Shown here piece by piece: positions 7,954-16,123 of a stretch of DNA of 49,111 bases (position 1 is the stretch's first letter; every line of letters begins with the position of its first letter). Where the stretch lies: contig JAOUDZ010000027.1 in the NCBI GenBank assembly GCA_029858965.1, positions 1 through 49,111 of the forward strand, read 5' to 3'. The DNA is from Cyclobacteriaceae bacterium. Lineage in GTDB: Bacteria; Bacteroidota; Bacteroidia; Cytophagales; Cyclobacteriaceae. Position numbers and translations under genes: made by a program. The notes below the pieces were generated by a model that did not search any database, had not been told where the DNA came from, and worked only from the letters and a program-made list of their open reading frames with translations.

Positions 7954-10386
7954 TCATTCACTTCGCAAAGAATTTACCGGGTTACCCATGGCGGCCTTGA
8001 GGGCCTGAAAACTAATGGTGAAGATGGCAATGGCCACCGACAATACACCAGCAATCAGCACAGCGAAAGCATCAAAACCAATCCGATAAGGAAACCCCTG
8101 CAACCATTGGTTCATGGCATACCAGGTAAAGGGTATGGCAATTAGGAAAGAGATCACCACGAGTTTTGTGAAGTCCTTTGAAAGGAGAACCATCATTTGT
8201 CCTACCGTGGCACCCATTACTTTGCGAATGCTGATCTCTTTGGAGCGTTGTTCGGCTGTAAAAGAAGCAAGACCATACAGTCCGAGGCAGGCAATCAATA
8301 CAGCCAGGCAGGTGAAGATCAGAATAATGTTACCCATGCGTTGCTCAGCCCTGAATTGCGCATCGAAATTTTCGTCCAGGAAAGAGTACTCGAATGGAGC
8401 CTGCGGCGCATATTTTTTCCAAAGACTTTCAATGATTTTTATTTTCTCCTGTGTGTTGCCCGGCGTGACGCGTATTGCCATTTCGTAGTTAGGCGATGGC
8501 CCCAACAAAATTGCCATGGGTTTCACCGTATTTTTCAAGCTTTCAAAATTGAAGTCCTTCATGATACCAATGACACGCACCGTGGTTCCTTCCGGACTGT
8601 TGAAATAACCAACAAGCGATTTTCCTTCAAAGTCCTCTTGCCAACCTAATTGTTTGGCTGCGGCCTCGTTAAGAATGACTGCTGTACTATCGCTGGGGAA
8701 ATCACGGCTAAAAAACCGGCCCCTGGTCATGGTATACCCCATCGTTTTCAGGTGATCCTGGTCGGCGAAATACATATAAAACAAATGATCTTGCTCATTA
8801 CCTTCTGGGCGAAACACTGAATTCCAATCCAGGTTTGGGGGAAGTCGGTTCGCATAGCTCGCACCGACTATTTCAGTATGTTGAAGCAGCTCATTTCGGA
8901 ATGCTTCAGCATTGGGGTTGAGATTGATTGTATGCAACAGGTTAAGCAGATTCGCTTTGTTAAAACCAATGTCCACCTTTTGCAGATGGTTTAATTGCTT
9001 ATACACAATCATTGAGCTGATGATTAGTGCAATCGAAATGAAGAACTGAAATACAACCAGGACGTTCCGAATGCCTGAACTTTTCATCCCGGCACGGATT
9101 TTTCCTTTTAGAACTTCTGCAGGTTTGAATGCGGTAAGGTAAAAAGCCGGGTAGCTTCCGGCAATTAGTCCAAGCAATACAATGAAGGCAGCAAGCCCGC
9201 CAACAAAAAATGGGGAATACATCATGCCAACCGTTAAGTTTTTGCCCGCCAGGAGATTGAAAGAATTCAGGGCTATGGAAACAACCGCCAGCGCAATGAT
9301 TACGGCAATGCTGACATACAGGTAGGACTCCATGAGGAACTGCCCGATCAAACGCTGTCTTACAGCGCCGATTGTTTTTCGGATACCGACTTCCTTAGCC
9401 CTGTTGGCTGACCGCGCAGTTGAGAGATTCATAAAATTGATGCATGCCAGCAGGATTATAAAAATGGCCGTTGCACCGAACAAATACACGTATTGGATAC
9501 TCCCGGGAGGAGTTATGTCATCGCGTAGCCGGGAGTATAAATGGATGTCGGGCAAGGCCTGAATGATAAAACCTATTGTATTCCCCTGTGCCCGGAATTG
9601 TTCCATCGTGACACCTAGATATTTTTCTATATCACCACCCATGTATTTTTCTACAAAGTAATCGAGTTGGGACTTTACATCAGCTACCTGTGCATTGGGC
9701 TTAATTTTGAAATAGGTCAGATAGCTTGCATTCACCCAGATCTCATTCCGCGCATCGGGGGAGGAATCCAAGGAAAGGACAAAATCGAATTGGATGTGCG
9801 ACTGCGTCGGAGGATTTTCAGCGATGCCAGACACTTCAAAGGTCAATTCGCCTGCACTTCCACCGACAAAGAGTTTTCCTATCGGGCTATTGTCCCCGGG
9901 ACCTTTGTAATCAAGGTATCTTCTTGCAGCATTTTCAGTAATTACGGCTTTGTTGGGCCCGCGCAATGCATCTTTCGTGTTTCCTGCGATGAGTTTGAAA
10001 TTGAAAAATTCAAAAAAGTTGGAATCCGCAGCGATAAATCCTTTTTCCGTAAACGCTTTTTCTTCAAACCTTACCGGATATGTATTCCATTTCTGTAGCC
10101 GTATGGTGGATTCAACCTGAGGTACTTCCTCCATCAGCGCCCGGCTAAGCGGCGCACCTGCTTGTGCAGAATATATTTCAGTGTCTTGAAACTTTCCTAC
10201 AAACCCAACGCGATAGGTGCGGCCACTATCGGTATGAAATCGATCGTATTTTAATTCATCCGCGATGTACAGCAAAATGAGCAAGCTGCAGGCAATTCCC
10301 AGTGTAAGTCCGAAAATATTAATGGCGGAATAAGCCTTTTGCCGGATCAGGATACGTGAGGCGGTAAGTAAATAATTCTTTAACAT
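7954..10386 (-). CDS. MacB/FtsX-family ABC transporter permease (downstream copy)
   Basis: The 810-residue protein has a first membrane segment at about 20-42 followed by a large periplasmic MacB-type domain (about 45-240). Three membrane helices form the first FtsX domain (about 290-400), then comes a second periplasmic domain (about 440-660) and a final FtsX domain (about 680-790). Conserved FtsX phrases are visible: RSANRAKEVGIRK after the first helix and EQRSKEISIRKVMGA in the second unit. This double-length permease type is abundant in Bacteroidota and is usually powered by a separate ATPase. It is thought to act as a mechanotransmitter for export of peptides, lipids or antimicrobials rather than as a classical pore. 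It follows its paralogue by 33 bases in the same direction, so the two are probably one operon. Substrate unknown. Confidence 0.9.
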   Translation of the reverse strand: MLKNYLLTASRILIRQKAYSAINIFGLTLGIACSLLILLYIADELKYDRFHTDSGRTYRVGFVGKFQDTEIYSAQAGAPLSRALMEEVPQVESTIRLQKWNTYPVRFEEKAFTEKGFIAADSNFFEFFNFKLIAGNTKDALRGPNKAVITENAARRYLDYKGPGDNSPIGKLFVGGSAGELTFEVSGIAENPPTQSHIQFDFVLSLDSSPDARNEIWVNASYLTYFKIKPNAQVADVKSQLDYFVEKYMGGDIEKYLGVTMEQFRAQGNTIGFIIQALPDIHLYSRLRDDITPPGSIQYVYLFGATAIFIILLACINFMNLSTARSANRAKEVGIRKTIGAVRQRLIGQFLMESYLYVSIAVIIALAVVSIALNSFNLLAGKNLTVGMMYSPFFVGGLAAFIVLLGLIAGSYPAFYLTAFKPAEVLKGKIRAGMKSSGIRNVLVVFQFFISIALIISSMIVYKQLNHLQKVDIGFNKANLLNLLHTINLNPNAEAFRNELLQHTEIVGASYANRLPPNLDWNSVFRPEGNEQDHLFYMYFADQDHLKTMGYTMTRGRFFSRDFPSDSTAVILNEAAAKQLGWQEDFEGKSLVGYFNSPEGTTVRVIGIMKDFNFESLKNTVKPMAILLGPSPNYEMAIRVTPGNTQEKIKIIESLWKKYAPQAPFEYSFLDENFDAQFRAEQRMGNIILIFTCLAVLIACLGLYGLASFTAEQRSKEISIRKVMGATVGQMMVLLSKDFTKLVVISFLIAIPFTWYAMNQWLQGFPYRIGFDAFAVLIAGVLSVAIAIFTISFQALKAAMGNPVNSLRSE

Positions 10387-10419
10387 AATTGTGATATCAA
10401 ATTTTATTAACGATTATGA

Positions 10420-12807
10420 CTATTCTGTGTGCAGAGAATCTACGGGATTACGCAAAGCGGCCTTCAATGCCTGGAAACTGATGGTAACCAATGCGATAGC
10501 AATTGATGCGACTCCGGCTAAAAGAAAAGTACCCACACCAATTTCGATGCTGTATTGAAAGTCCTGCAACCATTGCTGCATAACATAATATGCAATGGCG
10601 CTGGCCAATACAAACGACACAAGGATGAGCAATATAAATTCAAAGGATAACTTAAAAAAGATAGTAGCGTTGCTGGCACCAAGTACTTTCCGTATGCCAA
10701 TTTCCTTTTTGCGTTGTTCTGCGGTAAAGGCAGAGAGTGCAAATAATCCAAGTCCTGCTATCACCAAAGCCAACAAAGTAAAATGGGTGAACATATTGGC
10801 GAAGGCTTGTTCGTTTCGGTAGAGGTTAGCAAATTGCTCATCCAGGAATGCATATTCGAAAGCGGTGCCAGGGTTAACCTTCTTCCAGGTATCTGCTATG
10901 TAGCTTAAAGTTTCTTTTGTGTTCCCGGCCTTGATCTTTATAGAGAGCGCTCCATTCTCCTTGTCATAAAGCATGAATAATGGTTCGAGCTTGTGGCGCA
11001 CCGTGGCAAAGTGGAAATCCTTCACAACACCAACCACGGTATAGGCTGTCATGTCTGTTGTTTTTTGCCCTGTCTGCAAGCTTATTTTCTTGCCAACCGA
11101 TTCGTTCCATTTCAGTAATCGCATCATTTCCTCATTGATGATCATCGATAGAGAGTCGTCATAATCGATCGAAAAATTTCTACCGGCACTTATTTTCATA
11201 TCCATGGTCGGTATGAATGATTCATCTGCGATCATGATACTGGTAATAATATTCGTTTCGCTGGTGGCACCTTCAGGAAAAATTGTTGTCCTGCCCAATT
11301 GTTGCCCGATGCGGGAGGAAGAAGTTCCAACAGCAATAATATTTTCATTTCTCAGCAGTTCAGTTTTTAGCGTAGATGCCTGCGCTACTACAGCTCCGTT
11401 TTGCTGGATAGAGATAACCTGATCGCGGTTGTATCCAAGGTCCGTGCTGTATATGAAGCGCATCTGTTGAAAGACGATCCCTGTTCCCACCATCAATGCA
11501 ATCGAGATTGTAAACTGTAAAACCACGAGTGTTTTGCGGAGTCGAACGCCACCTGCTGAGTTTTTGAATGAACCCTTTAGTACCGAAATAGGTTTGAATG
11601 AGGACAAAACAAAAGCAGGGTACAATCCCGCTGTGATTCCCACAAAGAGCACAAGGCTTCCAATAACCAACAGGCTGTGGGTTTGTAGTAGCGCCGAAAC
11701 ATCTGCATAACGCTGGTACACATTGTTCAATATCGGGACTACTGTGTAAACTGCTGCAAGTGCAATTACCGCAGCAAAAAGGGTAACCAGGATAGACTCA
11801 GAGAGATGCTGCACAATGAGTTGATACCGTACAGCACCAATGACTTTGCGCATGCCAACTTCCTTAGCCCGGCCTGCTGACCTGGCCGTCACAAGGTTCA
11901 TGAAGTTTACGGCGGCAAGGATAAGGATGAGGATGGCGATCGTGGAAAGCACATAAATGTTAACCATGTCAGCCTTATTCGCATTAGATTCAAACAGAAT
12001 TTCTTTCGACTTTAAATGCACATCTTTCAGGGGCTGCGCTACCGGCGTAAAAAATTCATACGCGTTATTTTTTTTGCTGATAGCCTTGAGCTTTTGATTC
12101 AGGTCGTTGATGTCTGCCGGCTTGTCGAGCAAGAGATACGAAAAACAAAAAATGCCCTGCCATGTCTCCAGTGCCTGGCGCAGACCATCTTCATTTTGAC
12201 CCGGCACCAAAGTATGCAGCAGGTCGAATTGAAGATGCGAGTTTTTGGGTACATCTTCCAGTATGGCCGTTACATGCAACTCTGTGGTTTGGTTCAGCAT
12301 AATGGTTCTACCAATTGGATCTTTGTCGCCAAATATCTTTTTTGACAGTGATTCAGTTATCGCGATGGATCCTGGATTATCTAAGGCTCCCTTCTTCTGG
12401 CCACGAATAATGTTGAAATCAAAGACATCAAATACTGAAGGGTCAACGCGGAAGGCAGACTCGCATTTAAGTATATTATCTTCATAGCTAAGGTCATATC
12501 TTCCGCCGCCTGTAAAGCGAACACTATTTATCACCTCGGGTAGTTCCTGGTCCGCGGCAGGTGCCAGTCGGGGTTGAGTCACACCCACAAGCTTGCTGCT
12601 CACGCCTTCTGCGTTGTCAATCGTAAGCAGGCGCACTATGCGATCGTAATTCGGGTTAAATGTGTCGTATGATAAGTCTTCCTGGATATACAGGTAGATC
12701 ATCATGCTGGCCGCAAGGCCGATTGCCAGTCCGATGATCTTGATAAAAGAGTATCCGCGTTGTTTAAGCAGGTTGCGGAGACCCGTAATGAAATAGCTTT
12801 TTAGCAT
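10420..12807 (-). CDS. MacB/FtsX-family ABC transporter permease (upstream copy)
   Basis: The start is set at the ATG at 12807 (MLKSYF), which aligns with the MLKNYL start of the neighbouring paralogue; the longer frame to 12849 adds 14 residues with no family similarity. The 795-residue protein repeats the neighbour's plan: N-terminal membrane helix, MacB-type periplasmic domain, FtsX unit with RSAGRAKEVGMRK, second periplasmic domain, and FtsX unit with EQRKKEIGIRKVLGA. The two C-termini are nearly the same (LKAALRNPVDSLHTE here, LKAAMGNPVNSLRSE there), so the pair is a tandem duplication. No ATP-binding subunit lies nearby, so the ATPase must come from elsewhere. The protein probably sits in the inner membrane as one half of a permease pair with its neighbour; this is inference. 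Confidence 0.9.
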   Translation of the reverse strand: MLKSYFITGLRNLLKQRGYSFIKIIGLAIGLAASMMIYLYIQEDLSYDTFNPNYDRIVRLLTIDNAEGVSSKLVGVTQPRLAPAADQELPEVINSVRFTGGGRYDLSYEDNILKCESAFRVDPSVFDVFDFNIIRGQKKGALDNPGSIAITESLSKKIFGDKDPIGRTIMLNQTTELHVTAILEDVPKNSHLQFDLLHTLVPGQNEDGLRQALETWQGIFCFSYLLLDKPADINDLNQKLKAISKKNNAYEFFTPVAQPLKDVHLKSKEILFESNANKADMVNIYVLSTIAILILILAAVNFMNLVTARSAGRAKEVGMRKVIGAVRYQLIVQHLSESILVTLFAAVIALAAVYTVVPILNNVYQRYADVSALLQTHSLLVIGSLVLFVGITAGLYPAFVLSSFKPISVLKGSFKNSAGGVRLRKTLVVLQFTISIALMVGTGIVFQQMRFIYSTDLGYNRDQVISIQQNGAVVAQASTLKTELLRNENIIAVGTSSSRIGQQLGRTTIFPEGATSETNIITSIMIADESFIPTMDMKISAGRNFSIDYDDSLSMIINEEMMRLLKWNESVGKKISLQTGQKTTDMTAYTVVGVVKDFHFATVRHKLEPLFMLYDKENGALSIKIKAGNTKETLSYIADTWKKVNPGTAFEYAFLDEQFANLYRNEQAFANMFTHFTLLALVIAGLGLFALSAFTAEQRKKEIGIRKVLGASNATIFFKLSFEFILLILVSFVLASAIAYYVMQQWLQDFQYSIEIGVGTFLLAGVASIAIALVTISFQALKAALRNPVDSLHTE

Positions 12808-12909
12808 AAGGAAGTCGATTACCCGGTTATTAGTCAATTCCGGTGCCATGTAAGAAAGCCGCTCAAAAAGCTCTTAGAGATCGTTTTTAAAATTCATGCA
12901 TGGGCGCAT

Positions 12910-12923
12910 ACGAACAAGTTCGT
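12910..12923. promoter_or_regulatory. Palindromic operator candidate ACGAAC-AA-GTTCGT
   Basis: Perfect 6-base arms with a 2-base spacer lie 102 bases before the upstream permease start and 268 bases before the methyltransferase start. Such a compact dyad in a divergent promoter region is the usual form of a dimeric repressor site. No regulator gene is adjacent, so the cognate protein is unknown. Confidence 0.3.
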
Positions 12924-13120
12924 CCGGTAGCGGGCGGCGTTCGTAATATTGTGATTATCGGGAATCGGGCAATCTCTTCCCTGGCCATTTTGAATAGCAC
13001 CAGTGCCACCGCGGTCTTTGCAGCTATTATTGTGGGGTTTTGCATTCGGATTAGCTTGCTTGCATGGTATTTAAGGCAGAATCCTTATCTTAAACGCCCA
13101 TCAATCGTAAGTAATTCGAA

Positions 13121-13135
13121 GTACATTGTGTGTAC
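13121..13135. promoter_or_regulatory. Palindromic operator candidate GTACA-N5-TGTAC
   Basis: Perfect 5-base arms with a 5-base spacer lie 56 bases before the methyltransferase ATG, a suitable place for control of that gene. The arms are short and could arise by chance. Confidence 0.25.
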
Positions 13136-13190
13136 AAATCGGCCATTCTAAAAGTTTATCAAATTCAGCAAACTAATCTACCCCAACATC

Positions 13191-14228
13191 ATGGAGACAA
13201 CGAATCAAAAAGAAATTGACCCAGGAAGAATAATGCAAATTGGAATGGGTTTTTGGGCGTCCAAGATCTTACTCACGGCGGTAAGCATGGGCCTATTTAC
13301 ACTTTTAGCAAAGGGAGGCTTGTCGGGCGAAGAAATCAGGGCGAAGCTCGGGCTGCACAAAAGGAGCCTGTATGATTTTCTGGATGCGCTGGTAGCGTTA
13401 GGTTTTCTTCAGAGAACGGGGTTGAAAGCGACGTCTGTATACACGAATGCGGCAGATACGGATCTTTTTCTTGACAAAAATAAACCAAGTTATATCGGTG
13501 GCATAATGGAAATGGCCAACCACAGGTTATATCCTTTTTGGAATAATCTCGAAGAGGGGTTAAAGACAGGGAAGCCTCAAAGTGAAATAAAATCAAGCGA
13601 CAAGCCTTTTTTTGAAGAAATCTATGCTGATAAGAACAAGCTTCAGGAATTCGTAAAAGCAATGAGCGGTGCACAAATGGGCAACTTCATCGCCTTTTCG
13701 AAGGCGTTTGATTTTTCCAGGTACAAAACCCTTTGCGATATCGGCGGTGCAGGAGGTGCCTTGTCGGCCCACGTGGCGATGAACAACCACCATATGACAT
13801 GTATTTCATTTGATTTACCTCCCGTCGGACCGGTTGCTGAAGAAAATATTCAACAAATGGGATTGAGCAGCAGGGTGTCCGTGAAATCCGGGGATATGTT
13901 CAAGGATGATTTTCCAAAGGCAGACGTCATTACCATGGGGAACATACTGCACGATTGGGGCACTGCGGAAAAGAAGATATTGATGAAAAAAGCCTATGAT
14001 GCTTTGCCTGAAGGTGGCGCATTCGTGGTGATTGAGAACATTATCGATGACGACAGACGTCAAAATGCGTTTGGTCTGATGATGTCGCTGAACATGCTCA
14101 TAGAAACAACGGATGGTTATGATTTTTCAAAAGCAGATTTTGATGTGCTGGCAAAGGAAGTTGGGTTCAAGAATACTTCCTTAATGCCGCTTACGGGACC
14201 TTCGAGTGCAGCGATAGCAATCAAGTAG
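13191..14228 (+). CDS. SAM-dependent O-methyltransferase (plant COMT / acetylserotonin OMT-like)
   Basis: The 345-residue protein has two parts. Residues about 10-100 form a winged-helix dimerisation domain typical of class II O-methyltransferases. Residues about 110-345 form the catalytic Rossmann fold, with the SAM-binding glycine motif DIGGAGGALSAHVA at 183-196, the acidic loop near ISFDLP (205-210), and GNILHDW at 250-256. His254 sits where the catalytic base lies in this family. The family methylates hydroxyl groups of aromatic or polyketide-like small molecules, in the cytoplasm. The substrate cannot be inferred: no pigment or polyketide genes are adjacent. The gene ends in a hairpin-containing gap before the LolA-like gene and may be monocistronic. 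Confidence 0.88.
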   Translation: METTNQKEIDPGRIMQIGMGFWASKILLTAVSMGLFTLLAKGGLSGEEIRAKLGLHKRSLYDFLDALVALGFLQRTGLKATSVYTNAADTDLFLDKNKPSYIGGIMEMANHRLYPFWNNLEEGLKTGKPQSEIKSSDKPFFEEIYADKNKLQEFVKAMSGAQMGNFIAFSKAFDFSRYKTLCDIGGAGGALSAHVAMNNHHMTCISFDLPPVGPVAEENIQQMGLSSRVSVKSGDMFKDDFPKADVITMGNILHDWGTAEKKILMKKAYDALPEGGAFVVIENIIDDDRRQNAFGLMMSLNMLIETTDGYDFSKADFDVLAKEVGFKNTSLMPLTGPSSAAIAIK

Positions 14229-14301
14229 TGAAATTTTTACCAGCGAGAATACACAAAGTATTATCGAAGGAATAACGGTGTAGCTGTTGGCTCATTGACT
14301 A

Positions 14302-14334
14302 TGACAGGGAAATTGAAATTCTATTTCCCTGTCA
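14302..14334 (+). terminator. Perfect 12-bp stem-loop between methyltransferase and LolA-like gene
   Basis: Arms TGACAGGGAAAT (14302-14313) and ATTTCCCTGTCA (14323-14334) pair perfectly around a 9-base loop. It lies 73 bases after the methyltransferase stop. The stem is strong enough for an intrinsic terminator, but no T-run follows on either strand. It ends 15 bases before the next possible ATG (14350), so it could instead act as a leader structure for that gene. Confidence 0.5.
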
Positions 14335-14367
14335 AATCATTGGATAGAAATGCGAATAGATATTATT

Positions 14368-15087
14368 ATGCGAGTTAAAATCATTGGCCTTCTGTACTTC
14401 CTTATTTTCTCGTTGGCTGCGCAGGCACAGCCGGCCGACCAGATTATAGGAAAATACACAAAATTCATTGGCGGAAAGAAGAAGTGGAGGCGTATAACAA
14501 CAATTACTACTTCAGGGGAATACAACTATGGTGGAATCCCATTTCCCTTTCATACTTACGCCAAAGTCCCAAACCGCTACAAATTTATTGTACCATTCAA
14601 TGGAAAATATTACGCCCAGGCTTTTGATGGAACAAAAGGATGGAAAATCGATGCCTTTAAGAATGAAACAGTGCCAACGTTGCTTACGGGTAAGGATGCA
14701 ATGGCCATGGCCAATGAGGCGGATGTTGAACTACAAGATGCCTTGATTGATTATCAGCGCAAAGGACACGCGGCCATTTCGGAAGGAAGAGAAAATAAGA
14801 ATGGTGTCCCGTGTTATAGGGTAAAATTCATCCGGAAGAGTGGTGAGACTGAGCTGTATTACTTTAACGAACAGACTTTTGCATTGCATATCAAAAGCGC
14901 AGTAGCCAAAAACGTTGAGTTGCAAGGGGCGCTGCTTGAAACAACATTTAGTGATTACCGGAATGTTCAAGGTGTTAAAATTCCCTTTCAATCTATAAGC
15001 GAATCCAATGGCCAGGTTATCCTCACGATTACGATTGACAAAGCAGTGCTCAACGAATCGATTGATGATAAAGAATTTCAACCATGA
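14368..15087 (+). CDS. LolA-like outer-membrane lipoprotein-sorting protein
   Basis: From the ATG at 14368 the product is 239 residues with a compact signal peptide (MRVKIIG, hydrophobic core, cleavage near AQA-Q). An in-frame ATG at 14350 would add six residues, MRIDII, and cannot be excluded. The mature protein is beta-rich, with the pattern of Bacteroidota proteins annotated as outer membrane lipoprotein-sorting protein (LolA/LolB-like half-barrel). The segments AKVPNRYKFIV, GTKGWKI and YYFNEQTF are typical of successive strands of that fold. Such proteins bind an acyl chain in the periplasm; a true LolA role in lipoprotein transport is not proven for this group, and several paralogues usually coexist. 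No catalytic motif is seen. It stands between the methyltransferase and the glucosaminidase on the same strand. Confidence 0.75.
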   Translation: MRVKIIGLLYFLIFSLAAQAQPADQIIGKYTKFIGGKKKWRRITTITTSGEYNYGGIPFPFHTYAKVPNRYKFIVPFNGKYYAQAFDGTKGWKIDAFKNETVPTLLTGKDAMAMANEADVELQDALIDYQRKGHAAISEGRENKNGVPCYRVKFIRKSGETELYYFNEQTFALHIKSAVAKNVELQGALLETTFSDYRNVQGVKIPFQSISESNGQVILTITIDKAVLNESIDDKEFQP

Positions 15088-15293
15088 GACAGGAGCTAAC
15101 ATATTTTGGACTTGGGCCGGAAACCTTTAATTGCATCCAATATTAGTGTTGAACACGATCCAATCATTTGTTGAACATGTTGAAAAGAGAATTATGCCAA
15201 GCAGGGCTTGATGCTGGTAGCAGCATTGGGCTGGACCATTATTTTGGACCACTATCGATAAGTTTGATGAATTTCCTTCCTTATCTTTATCAA

Positions 15294-16118
15294 ATGGAGA
15301 AACATCGCCCTTCTCAGCTTATCTTTTTTTCTTTTGGGATGTGCGCAATGTTTGCAGCTTTGATCGGTTGTGATGGAGACAAAACCTACAGTGTCAAAAC
15401 CGAAACCATTGAGGTAGATTCTTTGAATCAGATTATTCCTTTAACGGAGTCACTGGTAAATCCTGTACTGTACACACATGTTTCCGGTCTTTCGGGACTT
15501 TCACCTGCGGAAGCGAAAGTGAAATTTGTTGAAATTGTCCTCCCCGCCATTTTGGTGGCCAAGTTTGAAATGGATAAACTGCAGACCCGTGTTGAAAAGT
15601 TGCGCAAGAAAACACACTGGACAGAAACTGACAGTGTTTTTTATCTGGAAACAAGAAGTCGTTTCAAAGCGAAAGATTTGGAGGACTTGTCATCAAGAAT
15701 CGGAACATTACCTACCAGTATTGTCCTGGCGCAAGCTGCGGTCGAAAGTGGCTGGGGTCAGTCCCGTTTTTTTCTTGAAGGAAACAACCTGTTTGGCGTC
15801 TGGTCTTATAACGAGGATGAACCACGCATAGCGGCAGGTCTTAATCGGCAGGGAAAAACAATTTATATCCGGGCCTATGCAGATATGTCAGAATCTATTA
15901 TACACTATTTTGAAGTGCTGGGCTCTGCCAATGCATATCGCAGTTTGCGTAAAGCCCGCCAGAAGGATATGAGTCCTTTTGAATTATTGCAGCATTTGCA
16001 AAACTATTCGGAACGAAGAGCTTCCTACACAGATCTGTTGAAGGAGGTTATTTTGCAGAACGAATTTACAAAGTATGATAAGTTTGGGATTTCGCCCAAC
16101 TATCTCGAGCGGGATTAA
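15294..16118 (+). CDS. Glucosaminidase-domain (Bax-like) lipoprotein
   Basis: I place the start at the ATG at 15294. This gives a 274-residue lipoprotein with hydrophobic stretch and lipobox LIGC (Cys26); the longer TTG frame from 15168 adds a tail without a signal. After the Cys the sequence is DGDK, acidic enough to recall Bacteroidota surface-export signals. The C-terminal half is a Bax/FlgJ-type glucosaminidase domain: AQAAVESGWGQSRF with the catalytic Glu at residue 151, then GNNLFGVWS. These enzymes cleave glycosidic bonds in peptidoglycan or related N-acetylglucosamine polymers. Residues 70-135 form a helical linker. The stop is 5 bases before the deacetylase ATG, so the two are surely cotranscribed and probably act on the same polymer. 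Confidence 0.85.
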   Translation: MEKHRPSQLIFFSFGMCAMFAALIGCDGDKTYSVKTETIEVDSLNQIIPLTESLVNPVLYTHVSGLSGLSPAEAKVKFVEIVLPAILVAKFEMDKLQTRVEKLRKKTHWTETDSVFYLETRSRFKAKDLEDLSSRIGTLPTSIVLAQAAVESGWGQSRFFLEGNNLFGVWSYNEDEPRIAAGLNRQGKTIYIRAYADMSESIIHYFEVLGSANAYRSLRKARQKDMSPFELLQHLQNYSERRASYTDLLKEVILQNEFTKYDKFGISPNYLERD

Positions 16119-16123
16119 TTGTT

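Larger units (their letters stand above)
12808..13190. other. Intergenic region between divergent permease operon and methyltransferase
   Basis: This 383-base region has no gene I can support. Open frames occur on both strands (83 codons forward, about 50 codons reverse), but neither matches a family I know. It must carry the promoters of both divergent units. Two short palindromes are visible (12910-12923 and 13121-13135) and are listed separately as operator candidates. Confidence 0.5.

Noticed and set aside
12900-13151. 83-codon forward frame before the methyltransferase (and a ~50-codon frame on the opposite strand)
   Set aside because: No family likeness and no ribosome-binding signal; hydrophobic stretch looks like chance in an intergenic region.
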